Shown here: one piece after another, positions 29,581 through 39,715 of the stretch
Numbering within the stretch: position 1 is the stretch's first letter
Layout of the letters: each line of letters starts with the position of its first letter
Notes under the pieces: generated by a model
Database searches by the model: none
What the model saw: the letters and a program-made list of their open reading frames with translations, nothing else
Told to the model about the DNA's origin: nothing
Assembly: GCF_000517405.1 (NCBI RefSeq)
Contig: NZ_CP006568.1
Span: 3,720,001-3,784,000, forward strand
DNA length: 64,000 nt
Source: Candidatus Sodalis pierantonius str. SOPE
GTDB lineage: Bacteria > Pseudomonadota > Gammaproteobacteria > Enterobacterales > Enterobacteriaceae
Direction of reading: 5' to 3'
Position numbers and translations under genes: made by a program

Positions 29581-30330
29581 TTAGTCTATTTTTCCTGTGC
29601 TGGCTACTCCTTGCTCTTTGCGTAGTGATTCGCCTTTAAGTTCCAGTCTATAGCTGGGGTGTACTAACCGATCGAGTAACGCGTCAGCTATCGTGGGGTT
29701 TTCTATCAGTCCATACCATTTTTTCACCGGCAGTTGACTGATCAGGATGCTGCTGCTTTTGTCGTAGCGATCTTCCATCACCTCCAACAGCATCGTTGCC
29801 TGCATCGGACTTATTGATTCTAGGCCCACGTCGTCCAAGATCAGTAACTCTATTTTTTCTAACTGCTTAAGCTGTTTTAGATAGGTCCCGTCTACCTGAC
29901 ACTGGTGAAGATGGGCCAGCAACCGACCCACTCGCCAGTAACGCACGCTATATTGCTGCCGGCATGCCTGCTCACCAAGCGCACAACTGAGCCAGGTTTT
30001 GCCCGTACCTGTTGGCCCCGTGATGAGTATGCTTTTCTGATATTTCAGATATTGTCCCCCTAGCAGATCTCGCATCTGTTCCGGTGTCACTCCTCGGCTA
30101 GGGATATAGCGGATATCTTCCGGTTTTGCCTGCAAGCGCATTTGCGATTGCCGTCGCAGACGGCATATGTGGTTATTTTTTCTATGCAAATTTTCCGCTT
30201 CTACCATCAGCGACAACCGCTCCTCGAACCCCAGCTCCCCATAACTCCCCGGGAGTTCGCGTTGCGTCTCCAACGCCTGGACCATTGCCGACAACTTCAG
30301 CTCTCGCAGAGCCATTAACAGTGTATCCAT
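29581..30330 (-). CDS. istB: IstB, IS21 helper ATPase
   Basis: 249-residue AAA+ ATPase of the IstB/DnaC type. Walker A GPTGTGKTW and Walker B LLILDDVGLE are present. It loads on target DNA and directs the IstA transpososome. Starts 11 bp after the istA stop. Intact; nearly identical to the copy at 43713-44462. Confidence 0.95.
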   Translation of the reverse strand: MDTLLMALRELKLSAMVQALETQRELPGSYGELGFEERLSLMVEAENLHRKNNHICRLRRQSQMRLQAKPEDIRYIPSRGVTPEQMRDLLGGQYLKYQKSILITGPTGTGKTWLSCALGEQACRQQYSVRYWRVGRLLAHLHQCQVDGTYLKQLKQLEKIELLILDDVGLESISPMQATMLLEVMEDRYDKSSSILISQLPVKKWYGLIENPTIADALLDRLVHPSYRLELKGESLRKEQGVASTGKID

Positions 30331-30341
30331 ATTTATTCTCC

Positions 30342-31892
30342 TTAGTGATAACTGTCCGGACCTCGGAGGTTTTCGTGAACCAGCATTGATACGCCGGCTC
30401 CGTCCTGGGTGACCTCACTTTCACGACCGTGTTTCAATACGTTGGCTATGAAAGAGCGGTTAATGCACCCTTTCTCCAACGCCAGCGCGCAGGCCTTCTC
30501 CAGTCGCGTCGTCTCATAGCGCCGTTGCAGATTGAGTAGCCCCAGCACGGAGCGGTAAGCCTGCTCCGGATGGGCTTTGCTCTTTTGGATGGACTCGACC
30601 ACTTTCAGTGTGCACACACCCACCGACAGCGCCCAACTGCACAGCCTTTCCGGCGTCCACTGACTCTGCCCCTTATGGTTAGCCGGCATGTGCGCCGCCT
30701 GAGTCGTGTGCCTATAGGCGTTATCGCTGCGAGGGTGCGTAGCCACGCAGACGCCCTTATGGTGGATTTGCACCAGCCGTTGGGTGGCGATGACGTCAAC
30801 GCGCTCGCCAACCAGCGGATGCGGCACCGAGTACCAGTTTTTGCCGTAGTCTATGTGGTAATCAGGTCCCACTCGGGCAACGAGATACTCACTGTATTCC
30901 CATTGTGTGGGCGGTAGAGGCCCAAGAGCCGGTTTGTCCAGCTGCTCGAAGCGTTCAAGGCGACTTTGTCCGCCGTAATGACGCATCGGGCGCAAATTCA
31001 ACTCATGATTGAGTTCTCGTATCACCTGGTTGAGTTCGGCCAGCGAGTAGAACCTACGTTTACGCAACCGGGCCAAAACCCAGCGTTCTACCAGCTGCAC
31101 AGTTGATTCTGCTTTCGCCTTGTCTTTCGGTTTTCTCGGGCGCGCCGGTAGCACCACTGTCTCATAGTGATTTGCCAGCGCCTGGTAGCTCTGGTTTATG
31201 ACCGGCTCATAGCGGTCAGGGGTGCTGACAGCGCTGCGCAGATTATCAGGTATCATCAGCTCCGGAACCCCACCCATGAAGTGCAGGCAGCGGCTATTGG
31301 CGTTGAGCCACGATGCCATGTCCTGGCCTTCGCAGGCTTCGATATACGCATAGCCTGACACGCCCATGGCAGCGACGAAGATAGCGACCTAGCGTACGCT
31401 ACCGGTCGCAGGGTTGACGATAGGTACGGTGGGGCCACAGAAGTCGATGAAGAGCTTTTCGCCAGCCTTGTGCTCCATGCGCATGGAACGCCGCTGCTTC
31501 TTTTTCCAGTCACGGAACAGTGCACAAAACTGTGAGTAACCGAGGGCATCACCGCCCACGGCGGACTGATATTCCATCCAGAGCAGCTGCTTGGTCATGC
31601 CCTTGCGGCTTAACTCGGTATCGATATCAAGCCAGCTGGGTAAGGTATTGATAACTTTTCCGGATTTGCCGGGATAGAGCAGGCGGTCGAGGTCGACGGG
31701 GGACAGTTCCGCCGGCAATGGCCAGACCAGGTTAGCTACCGTGAATCGGCCGAGGATATCGTGCACGGTAGTACAGCCTATGCCGAGCGCTGCTGCAATA
31801 GTGCGATTCGAGCGACGCTGCTCGAATTTCATACGTAAGACATTAATATAGATGCACATTTCCGTTCTCGCTTTCTTCTTTTTACGTGCCAT
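30342..31892 (-). pseudogene. istA: istA, IS21 transposase, one nonsense codon
   Basis: 516-codon IS21 transposase: N-terminal HTH (RRSNRTIAAALGIG), DDE core (KLFIDFCGPTVP, MIPDNLRSAV, KDKAKAESTVQLVERW). A TAG at 31390-31392 after GSVR replaces the CAG found in the other copy (42648 region), so C to T on the coding strand. The rest of the frame is open. Confidence 0.93.
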
Positions 31893-31946
31893 GCCATGCC
31901 CCCGGAAGCTAAAAGTCTCCAGAGTATGGCGGAACAGAAGATGAGC

Positions 31947-32039
31947 GATCGGACAGAATCGGAATCAGTGATCGGATGAAATCAGAATTAGTGATCGGGT
32001 AAAATCGGAATCAGTGATCGGATGTGACCGGAACCAGCA
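31947..32039 (-). repeat. 23-bp subterminal repeats of IS21 copy L
   Basis: Four direct units with 23-24 bp spacing, each starting GATCGG and ending in GGAATCAGT-like sequence; the last unit forms the element terminus. Likely IstA binding sites. The opposite end (29460-29555) has a matching set in inverse orientation. Confidence 0.85.
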
Positions 32040-32807
32040 CCCTGGGCTTTCTGCTGGATATCCACGTCATTTCCAGCCTACCGCCGGCGTGGGGATCGTT
32101 CGGCGTGTTCCTCGGCGTGTCGGTGTTTACGGTCGGCCTGGTTCTCACGGTATTAGCGGGCGGCGAGCTGCTGACCGGCAATATGATGACGTTGCCCATG
32201 GCGCTGTTCAGCCGGCAAATCGGCGTGCTGGCGCTTATCCGTAACTGGTTTTGGGTTACGCTCGCCAACTTTATCGGCAGCCTGATGATAGCCTGGTTCT
32301 TCGGCCATATTCTCGGTATGACCGAAGGGGCGTTTTTGGCGAAGACCGTCGCCACCGCGCACGCCAAAATTTCCGCCGACTGCACCCACGCGTTTATCTC
32401 GGCTATCGGCTGTAACTGACTGGTCAGTTTGGCGGTCTGGTTGGCGTATGCCGCCAAAGACATGGCGGGCAAAATCCTGGGCATTTGGTTTCCCATCATG
32501 GCGTTTGTCGATTTGGGCTTCCAGCACGTCGTCGCGAATATGTTCGTCATCCCGGCGGCGATTTTCGCCGGCCAGGCTACCTGGCACGACTACGTGATCA
32601 ATTTTCCGCCAGTCTTCCTCGGTAACGCGGTAGGGGGCGGCATCTTTGTCGCGCTGATTTACTTTATCGCCTATCGGCCGCTGGGCGGTCAGTCCCACGC
32701 CATCCTTTGCGCATGGCCGAACGCGGCCTTTGGCCTGCCGCCCTAACGTGCCGATCGCGCATGCGTCTTCGCCGCAACCGCTCGCCAATTTCGCACCGAG
32801 CGCCCGC

Positions 32808-33710
32808 TTAGCGCCGCCTTGCTTCCCTCCCGCCGCAGGCCGGCGCCAGCATTGCGGTAACCTGGCTGATAAAACTGTCACGCACCGGATCGGCAATCTT
32901 TTCGTTCCACACCAGGCCGATATCCCAGCGGGCGAATTCACCGTGCAGCGGCTGGCAGATTATGTCCTGGTGCGGCACCGTCACCGCGCTTTGCGGTAAA
33001 ATTGCCACTCCCATGCGGGATTCCACCATGGTCATCAAGGTACGGGTGTCGCTGATACATTGCATCTTCCGGGCGTCGATGCCGTGCGCGGCGATGAAAT
33101 TATTGATTTGCAGCGCCGAACCAGGACAGGTTTCCGCATTCACGGTAAAGAGCGTGCAGCGACGCCAAAGCTGATGTAGCGGTTCCTGCTGGTGCCGGCA
33201 GCTCTTATGAAAGATAAGCGTTAAGCAGTCCGAGCCGGTTTTACGGAACGCCAGCGGCGGCGACACCGGGATACGCATAAAACCCGCCTGCAGTTGACCA
33301 CTCAGGATGCGCTCTTGCTGCACCGGCGAAGAGATATCCTGTAGCCCAAGATGGATGTCGGGAAAGGCATTCTGAAAGGCGGTGATAATGGCCGGCATCA
33401 CCGGCATCGCCGAAGAAATAAACCCCAACGACAACGCTCCGCGCTTGCCATTGGTCAACTGCTGGCACAGCGTCTTGAAAGCGTTGAACTGACCGATTAA
33501 TTTTTTCGCGTCCTGATAAAGCTGCTGACCATGACGGCTGAGCTGGGTACCGTGATTATCGCGCAAAAACAGGACCAAATTGATTTCCGCCTCCAGCATT
33601 TTGATCTGTTTGGTCAACGTGGGCTGTGTCAGCCACAATCTTTCCGCCGCTTCCCGATAGCTCAGGCACTCAGCCAGAGTGACAAACGCCCGGAGTTGCC
33701 GAATGTCCAT
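32808..33710 (-). CDS. LysR-type transcriptional regulator
   Basis: 300 residues. N-terminal winged HTH (MDIRQLRAFVTLAECLSYREAAERLWLTQPTLTKQIKMLEAE) and a C-terminal substrate-binding domain beginning at about residue 90 (GALSLGFISSAMPVMP). Full family length with no damage seen. It converges on the broken FNT gene. Target unknown; such regulators usually act on the divergent side, which here is a 455-bp non-coding stretch. Confidence 0.9.
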   Translation of the reverse strand: MDIRQLRAFVTLAECLSYREAAERLWLTQPTLTKQIKMLEAEINLVLFLRDNHGTQLSRHGQQLYQDAKKLIGQFNAFKTLCQQLTNGKRGALSLGFISSAMPVMPAIITAFQNAFPDIHLGLQDISSPVQQERILSGQLQAGFMRIPVSPPLAFRKTGSDCLTLIFHKSCRHQQEPLHQLWRRCTLFTVNAETCPGSALQINNFIAAHGIDARKMQCISDTRTLMTMVESRMGVAILPQSAVTVPHQDIICQPLHGEFARWDIGLVWNEKIADPVRDSFISQVTAMLAPACGGREARRR

Positions 33711-34165
33711 TCCAAACTCCTATCGCCAATTAACTTTTTTCAATTATACAAATAACCCCTTTCATGTTGAACTATCATGAATAATTAATCTGCAGGGGCC
33801 TTTCATTATGTATAAATCCTCGCGTATTATCGGCAAATAAAAAAGAGCAGCGACTTGAAATAAGCAAAAATAAACATATGCGACAAAATAATATAAAAAT
33901 ATCTATTATTCATCGCATAAATACATGACACCAAACTGTTGCATTCCCCCTTGCGGCCCAACGTCCACACCACCGGGGCGAGAGTGTTGCCGGCGGTGTT
34001 AATAAGCGCGATTTACCCAAGAGTGCACACAATTTTCGCCTCCTATTCATATAACAACCTGTACCGATTCAGACCATACCGGTCTTCCGCCGGGAAAAAA
34101 CCAGCGGAAGTCATAGTTTGGCTATCACCCTTTCCAACCAGCGATGAGATAATTAAGGAATGATA
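33711..34165. other. AT-rich intergenic stretch, no gene recognised
   Basis: Clearly more AT-rich than its neighbours. It separates the LysR-type gene from the divergent HAD phosphatase and probably carries both promoters; ATAAT-like hexamers are many, none decisive. A 74-codon open frame at 33939-34163 has no family signature. AGGA-like sequence just before 34166 fits the downstream gene. Confidence 0.5.
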
Positions 34166-34742
34166 ATGAAATTAATTAAATCTAAAGCTTTGCTGTTTGA
34201 TATGGACGGAACATTAGTCCACTCCACGCATCAGGTTGAATTTATCTGGCGTCACTGGTGTCGTATCAATCATATTGCGCCCCAGCAGGTACTCAGCATT
34301 TGTCATGGGGTTCGTTCGCGCGACGTCATTCATCGGGTCGCCCCTCATTTACCGCTGGAAGAACAGGCCGCGGTGCTTGACGGGCTGGAGATTGAATTTA
34401 GCGGCAAAGCGCGGGAAATCCCGGGCGCCGGCCACTTCCTCAGTTCCCTCGGCGACGTCCCCTGGGCCGTGGTGACTTCCGCCACCCAGCGGGTAACTCG
34501 GCACAGGATGACCTGCTGCCGACTGCCGTTGCCCGCGCTGATGGTGGGCGCCAATGAGGTGACCCGCGGTAAACCCGATGCCGAGCCCTATCGGCTGGGC
34601 GCGAAATTACTCGGCATCGCGGCCAGCGACTGCCTGGTGTTTGAAGACGCCCCCGCCGGCATCCACAGCGCGCTGGCGGCAAATTCGCTTCGTCGGGCTT
34701 GAGGGCGATGACATTGCGCTGGAGCTAAATCTTTCACCATGA
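34166..34742 (+). pseudogene. HAD-type sugar phosphatase, 3' frameshift
   Basis: HAD subfamily IA phosphatase of the HxpA/YfbT type. Motif I LLFDMDGTLVHS with both catalytic Asp, motif II VVTSATQR, motif III Lys in TRGKPDAEPY, motif IV VFEDAPAGIHSALAA. One extra base at about 34685 makes the frame stop at 34702; the natural tail FVGLEGDDIALELNLSP continues in another frame to TGA 34740-34742. Catalytic motifs are complete, so partial activity is possible. Confidence 0.8.
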
Positions 34743-34901
34743 ACATCCCCTGGCGACCTCTAGCGTTTGGCAGCGGCGGCGCACCGGTGAGGTATCGACT
34801 CACCTGCCCTTCCCCGCAGCGTTTAGACGGCACTGTCGGCGCCATCGCGCCGGCGATACCCGCCGCACGCCGCGGGGAGCAAGCTCAACCCAACGCCTGT
34901 T

Positions 34902-36170
34902 TCAAGACGACGATATCTCCAGGTCAAACAGCGCCTGCAGCGGCTGCCGGCGGCGAATTTGCCGCGCCTGACCCCGTTCAAACAAGACCTCCGGCAGAAG
35001 CGGGCGGCTATTGTAATTCGAGGACATGGACGCGCCATAAGCGCCGGTATCGTGAAAGACCAGATAATCCCCCACCTGGGCCGGCGGCAAACGGCGCGAC
35101 ACAACGCCGCCGCCGGCGGTTTGGGTAAAGACATCGCCGGACTCGCACAGCGGTCCCCCCACCACGGTATCGCGCAGCGATTGCGCGCCGCGATCGCGAC
35201 CGTCCGCCGGCAGCAGCGAGATAGCGTGATAGCTGCCGTACATCGCCGGGCGCATTAAATCGTTAAACCCGGCATCCACCAGCACGAAGTGGCGGCTGCC
35301 CATCTCTTTGACCGCCCTGACCTGCGCCACCAGTACACCCGCTTCCGCCACCAAAAACCGGCCCGGTTCTATTTCAAGCGCCACCGGATGCCCAAGATGC
35401 GCGCTAATCCGCCGGCGGGCAGCATCCCACAGGCCAAAGTAGTGATCGGTATCAATCGCCTCCTCACCCGAACGATAAGGTACCGATAACCCGCCGCCCG
35501 CGGAAATGGCCGCGAGATCCAGTCCGCTGGCGATGACCTGCTGCACCATGGCGTCGCAGACCTGCGCGAGATGGGCGTAATCCACACCCGAACCAATGTG
35601 CATATGTATGCCGATAAGCCGCAGGCCGTAGCGACGGATAAGCGCCGCGACCTGCGGCAAATCATCATGCCAAATCCCGTGTTTGCTATTTTCGCCGCCG
35701 GTATTGGTTTTTTGGCTGTGGCCATGGCCAAAACCGGGATTGACCCGCAGCCAGACCTCGTGCCCCGGCGAGCGGGCGCCAAGCTGCGCCAACATATCCG
35801 CCGAGCCGACATTGACCGGGATGCCGAGCTCAACGACCCGCGCCAGCGTCGGTTCATCCAGTAAATCGGCGGTAAAAACGATGTCATGGCTGGCGGTCCC
35901 CGGCTGAAAACCGGCCAGTAACGCACGTTCAATCTCCCCGAGCGACACCGAGTCCACCTTGGCGCCTTGGCTGCGCATCAGGCGCAGCAGATGGATATTG
36001 GAGCAGGCTTTCTGGGCGAAACGGACGGTATCGAAACGGCGTAATTGCGCAATGCGCGCGCTGATGGTTTCCGCTTCATATACCCATACCGGGCCGCCAT
36101 ACTGCTGGTGCAACGGCAATAAGTTAGCGGCGTTCAGAGCGCGTTCCGTGGTGAAAAGATCGTGCGGCAT
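34902..36170 (-). CDS. lysA: Diaminopimelate decarboxylase
   Basis: 422 residues (E. coli 420). PLP enzyme that makes L-lysine from meso-DAP, last step of lysine synthesis. PLP-lysine segment RFAQKACSNIHLLRLM, glycine-rich ISAGGGLSVPY, EPGRFLVAEAG, and the cofactor/substrate segment GPLCESGDVFTQ are complete. Start chosen at 36170 (MPHDLFTTERALN) to match the family; 24 further codons upstream are not conserved. Divergent from lysR as in E. coli. Intact, although its activator gene is damaged. Confidence 0.95.
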   Translation of the reverse strand: MPHDLFTTERALNAANLLPLHQQYGGPVWVYEAETISARIAQLRRFDTVRFAQKACSNIHLLRLMRSQGAKVDSVSLGEIERALLAGFQPGTASHDIVFTADLLDEPTLARVVELGIPVNVGSADMLAQLGARSPGHEVWLRVNPGFGHGHSQKTNTGGENSKHGIWHDDLPQVAALIRRYGLRLIGIHMHIGSGVDYAHLAQVCDAMVQQVIASGLDLAAISAGGGLSVPYRSGEEAIDTDHYFGLWDAARRRISAHLGHPVALEIEPGRFLVAEAGVLVAQVRAVKEMGSRHFVLVDAGFNDLMRPAMYGSYHAISLLPADGRDRGAQSLRDTVVGGPLCESGDVFTQTAGGGVVSRRLPPAQVGDYLVFHDTGAYGASMSSNYNSRPLLPEVLFERGQARQIRRRQPLQALFDLEISSS

Positions 36171-36317
36171 GGTGGTCCTCGTAGGCGATGGGGCGATCCC
36201 GGCAGCGCCGGCATGGGCTGGGGGCTCTTCTTTGTAATGCATCGGCGCCTATTAATAAAATATCTTTTTTGTCCCTATCTATTCATTTATGATATCGCTT
36301 TTAAGACGAGGCGGCAG

Positions 36318-37238
36318 ATGGCGGCGGTAAGTTCACGGTAGATCGATATTTTTCACGCGGTCATGACCACGGGGAATCTGACCGAGGCGGCGGGGCTGCT
36401 GCACACGTCTCAGCCTACCGTGAGCCGTGAACTGGCGCGGCTGGAACAGCTGTTGCAGCTGACGCTGTTTGAGAGAATCAAAGGCCGCCTGAAGCCGACC
36501 CATGAAGGGTTGCGGCTATTCGAGGAAGTCCAGCGCTCGTACTACGGCATGGACCGGATCCGCGGCGCGGCGCGCGCTATTCGGGAATATCGCCAGGCGC
36601 AACTGTCTGTCGCCTGCCTGCCGGTATTTTCCCAGTCGCTGCTGCCGGAAGTGTGTCGCGCTTTCTTCGCCGCGCACCCGGAAATCAGCCTGAATATTAT
36701 CCCGCAGGAGTCGCCGCTGCTGGAGGAGTGGCTTTCCGCCCAGCGATTTGATTTGGGTTTGACGGAAAACCCGACGGCGCCAGCGGGCACTCGCCGCGAA
36801 ACCCTGATGACCCTCAATGAAGTTTACGTGCTGCCGCCCGGCCATCCCCTCAGCGCCAAATCCCTGCTAACGCCGGAAGATTTCCGTGCCCTGCCGTACA
36901 TTAGCCTTTCCGCGACCGACAGCTACCGACACTGGCTGGATAGGCATTTTCAGCAAGCGGGAGTGGAACGACAGGGGGGGGTGGAGACCCATAGCGCCGC
37001 TTCGGTTTGCGCCATGGTGCGCGCCGGGGTCGGGCTTTCGATCGTCAATCCGCTAACGGCGCTGGATTATGCGGCCAGCGGCGTCCTCATCCGACCGTTT
37101 AGTATCGTGGTCCCCTTCACCGTGAGCCTGATCCGTCCGCTGCACCGGCCGGCGTACGCTCCTACCGCCGACGAGCCGCTTAGGCACTTCCGCCCGTCGA
37201 CACGTCGCGGACGTAGCCGCACCCTCTGTCGGCCTTAA
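36318..37238 (+). pseudogene. lysR: lysR, activator of lysA, early amber codon
   Basis: LysR protein with strong match to E. coli LysR (LLHTSQPTVSRELARLEQ, SVACLPVFSQSLLPEV, QESPLLEEWLSAQRFDLGL, ETHSAASVCAMVRAGVGLSIVNPLTALDYAASG). The natural start is ATG 36318 (MAAVSSR); codon 8 is TAG (36339-36341), then the frame continues IDIFHAVMTTG. Re-initiation at ATG 36363 would remove part of the N-terminal helix of the wHTH. The C-terminal 30 residues differ from relatives and may be shifted. It probably no longer activates lysA. Confidence 0.85.
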
Positions 37239-38404
37239 GCGGTCAACGGCCGGCGCGGCGGACGGGAAAAGGTCACCAGGCAGATAAGCAACCCACCCAA
37301 CGCTAACCCGCCGGTGGCCAGCGGCACCATGGTCAGCCCCAGGCCGGCATCAATGACCTGGCCACCCACCCATGCCCCGAGAGCGTTACCGATGTTGAAC
37401 GCCGAAATATTTAGCGTCGACACCAGATTCGGCGCATCATTGCCGTGCGCCACGACATTGAATTGCAGCGCCGACACGGTACAGAATGTCGCCATTGCCC
37501 AGAAAAACAGCGTGATTTCCGCCGGCCACAGAGTACCGCTGGTCCAGCGGAACAGCACCGAAAACAGCGCTATCAGCGCGAAACTCAGGATAAGCGCCAC
37601 CGACACCCGCCAATCGGCGAGCCGTCCCTCCAGCAAATTGCCCACCGTTAAACCGGCGCCAATCAAAAACAGCGTCCAGCTCACGCCCCGATCGCTGATA
37701 TGCGTCACCTGCAACAGCAGCGGCGCGATATAACTGAATAAGGTAAACATGGCCGCGGCGAAAAATACCGTCATCAATAGCGATAGCAGCCGCCGCCCGT
37801 TACGCAAGGCGGACATTTCCCGCGCCAGAATGGCCGGCGCGGCGTTGCGCTGTGCCGGCAGACTGACCAGCAGCGCCAACAGCGCCGCCGCCCCCAGTAA
37901 GGAGACGCACCAGAACGTCGCGCGCCAGCCGAACAGCTGCCCCAACCAGGTTCCGGCGGGGACGCCGAGCACGTTGGCGAGCGTCAGACCGGTAAACATC
38001 AGCGCCACCGCCGAGGCGCCGCGGTTGGGGGGCACCAATCCGGCGACCACCACCGCCCTGGTACCGAAAAACGCGCCGAGACAAAGAGCCGTCACCACCC
38101 GCGCTATCATCAGCAGCCCATAGCTATAGGTCAGCGCGCAAAGCACATTACCGATGATAAAGATCACCATCAGCAGCGCCAGACAGGTTTTGCGCGGCAA
38201 ACGCGCGGTTACTATCGCCATAATCGGCGCGCCGATAGCCACGCCCAGCGCATAGCCGCTAATGAGCCAGCCGGCGTCCGGCAAACTGACCACGAGGTCC
38301 CCTGCGACCTCCGGCAATAATCCCATAATGACAAATTCGGTGGTGCCGATAGCAAAAGCGCTCAGCGCCAACGCCAGTAATGCGATGGGCATAGCAAACT
38401 CCAA
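37235..38404 (-). CDS. MFS exporter of the DHA (AraJ/YdhP/NepI-like) type
   Basis: About 385-389 residues with 12 hydrophobic segments. The N-terminal signature ALSAFAIGTTEFVIMGLLPEVA and the motif DAGWLISGYALGVAIGAPI are typical of the drug:H+ antiporter-1 branch that includes AraJ, YdhP and purine exporter NepI. Starts at 38404 or 38392 (MPIALLAL). Convergent with lysR, overlapping by 4 bp. Substrate unknown. No damage seen. Confidence 0.85.
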   Translation of the reverse strand: MEFAMPIALLALALSAFAIGTTEFVIMGLLPEVAGDLVVSLPDAGWLISGYALGVAIGAPIMAIVTARLPRKTCLALLMVIFIIGNVLCALTYSYGLLMIARVVTALCLGAFFGTRAVVVAGLVPPNRGASAVALMFTGLTLANVLGVPAGTWLGQLFGWRATFWCVSLLGAAALLALLVSLPAQRNAAPAILAREMSALRNGRRLLSLLMTVFFAAAMFTLFSYIAPLLLQVTHISDRGVSWTLFLIGAGLTVGNLLEGRLADWRVSVALILSFALIALFSVLFRWTSGTLWPAEITLFFWAMATFCTVSALQFNVVAHGNDAPNLVSTLNISAFNIGNALGAWVGGQVIDAGLGLTMVPLATGGLALGGLLICLVTFSRPPRRPLTA

Positions 38405-38526
38405 TAGCGTTTCGTCCCCGCGGTGCGGGCACGGTTTATTATTAACAAGGGTGTGTGGGCAGAGTCAGAAGCAGGGCCTTAAATTATCGTTGTTATGCCG
38501 AGGGCGCCGCGCGGTCCGCAAACGCC

Positions 38527-39234
38527 TCAGTAAAGCGATACCCGGGTGAAATTGCCGCTTGCGCGCACGTTCATTCCGAATCCGCAATCCCTCGCTACCG
38601 TGGCCAAATCGGCGCTGTCGGGATGAAACGTCATCGTTACCCGGCAGCCGGGGTCGTTACCGTCCGGCGGCGACTGCCAGATCGCGTGTTGTTGCTCAAT
38701 ATCGGTGAGGGTTGAAAACTGACCCATATTCGGTCCGTAATACAATCCCATCAATGGTATATAATAGCCGGAAAAACGAATGCGCCAGCGGCCCGCTTCC
38801 GGCATCACCGACAGCGTGCTCCAGACGCCTTTGCCGGCATAGCGCCAATACCTTCCCATCGGGCTGGCGGCCAGGGCCGGCTGGAGCTGATCAAGCACCG
38901 GCTGGATCGCCAACAGCGCTTGGCGGCGCTCATCGCCGTCCGGCATCCGCTGCAACCAGGCGCGCGCCTTAAAGGGCTCACCCTCCTTCATAAGCGCCAG
39001 CGCGATATGATGATAAGCGTCGGCCAGCGCCGCCGGCGGTACATGGCAAAATTCACCCCATGCGGCCTGGGCGGTGTAGTGCTCCACCGCCTGATGCAGA
39101 TCGCCCTGGGAAAACGCTGCCTCTCCTGAACGAGCAAAATCGTTTAGCTTGCCACAATCCGCCGCGATCTGTTCATCGCTGGCCGCCGTATGCAGTACCA
39201 GGGCCATAACGCCCGCATGCCATTTCCGTTTCAT
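38527..39234 (-). CDS. Hypothetical exported protein with TPR-like helices
   Basis: 235 residues. Short hydrophobic N-terminus (GVMALVLHTAA) may be a signal peptide. The first half has TPR-like pairs (GEAAFSQGDLHQAVEHYTAQ, LADAYHHIALALMKEGEPFKARAWL). The second half looks beta-rich with YYIPLMGLYYGPNMGQFS and two Cys-containing segments. I do not recognise a named family. The frame is full and the codon use resembles the neighbours, so it is probably real. Confidence 0.6.
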   Translation of the reverse strand: MKRKWHAGVMALVLHTAASDEQIAADCGKLNDFARSGEAAFSQGDLHQAVEHYTAQAAWGEFCHVPPAALADAYHHIALALMKEGEPFKARAWLQRMPDGDERRQALLAIQPVLDQLQPALAASPMGRYWRYAGKGVWSTLSVMPEAGRWRIRFSGYYIPLMGLYYGPNMGQFSTLTDIEQQHAIWQSPPDGNDPGCRVTMTFHPDSADLATVARDCGFGMNVRASGNFTRVSLY

Positions 39235-39321
39235 TCACCGCTCAACGTTCATTCAAACCGACCGCAGCAGCGATAATGAAACGGACGCCGACAGAAGTAA
39301 AGATGCCGCTTACGCATGGCT

Positions 39322-39519
39322 TCAGGGATAAGGCACGATGGACAGTACAGTCACCGCCGCCTGCGGCTGATTAGCGGAGTGTGCCGCCGCATTTTTGACG
39401 GCCTCCGTCACCTCGGCGCTGGCGGTGGTAAGCTCGTTATCGCTTTCGACGATGACTTCCTGCGAGCGGTGGTGGCCCCCTTCTTGCCATTCATAGGCGA
39501 TTTTATATTGTCTGCTCAT
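39322..39519 (-). CDS. Small conserved-type hypothetical protein
   Basis: 65 residues from ATG 39519 (MSRQYKIAYEWQEGGHH), with GGAGGACCC just upstream as ribosome site. Acidic and Ala-rich, no membrane segment or signal peptide. Could be a small cytosolic protein. Upstream in-frame codons to 39603 are not used because the ribosome site decides the start. Confidence 0.55.
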   Translation of the reverse strand: MSRQYKIAYEWQEGGHHRSQEVIVESDNELTTASAEVTEAVKNAAAHSANQPQAAVTVLSIVPYP

Positions 39520-39579
39520 ACTCGGGTCCTCCGTTGCCGTTCTTGAAATGTCTCGATCAAGTATAGCCAAGTCCCGCGG

Positions 39580-39715
39580 CGCTGCCCGCCGCTTAAGGGC
39601 CAATGCGTTAACCGGCAGTGAAGAATGCAGCGCTGCCCGCCAGTAAAGGGGAACAGCGTTAACCGGGAGTGAAGACCGCAGCGCCGCCCGCCGCTAACGG
39701 GCCGCGACGTTAACC
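39580..39715. repeat. 51-bp tandem repeat, 2.7 units
   Basis: Units start at 39580, 39631 and 39682, each beginning CGCTGCCCGCC or CGCCGCCCGCC and containing GCGTTAACCGG. The third unit is cut after GTTAACC at 39715, which is also the stop region of the quinone oxidoreductase (its TAA is inside the repeat). The repeat likely arose by duplication outward from the gene's 3' end. Confidence 0.8.

Larger units (their letters stand above)
29460..32039 (-). mobile_element. IS21-family element, copy L
   Basis: 2580 bp, flanked by CCCT (29456-29459 and 32040-32043). Ends begin GTGCAGATTCC and TGCTGGTTCC on the element's two outer strands. Both ends carry about four 23-bp subterminal repeats (31947, 31970, 31993 and 32016 at the istA end), the expected IstA binding arrays. 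istB is intact and istA has one nonsense codon. Confidence 0.93.
29338..32746 (+). pseudogene. Formate/nitrite transporter (FNT/FocA family), split by IS21 and a stop
   Basis: N-terminal 40 codons from ATG 29338 (MSFYSPKEVAAIAMHTGVAK, then the first helix LPVLLVLGVMAGAFIAL). IS21 is inserted at 29460-32039 with duplication CCCT. The gene resumes with STLGFLLDIHVISSLP and runs through the FNT motifs LAGGELLTGNMMTLPMAL and NAVGGGIFVALIYFIAYRPL. Within the third FNT helix the family motif CNWLVCLAVW reads CN-TGA-LVSLAVW, a Trp to stop change at 32417-32419. Two independent lesions. Confidence 0.92.

Noticed and set aside
32417..32419. TGA in the transporter gene as selenocysteine
   Set aside because: The family has Trp at this site and there is no reason for selenium; the gene is also split by IS21.
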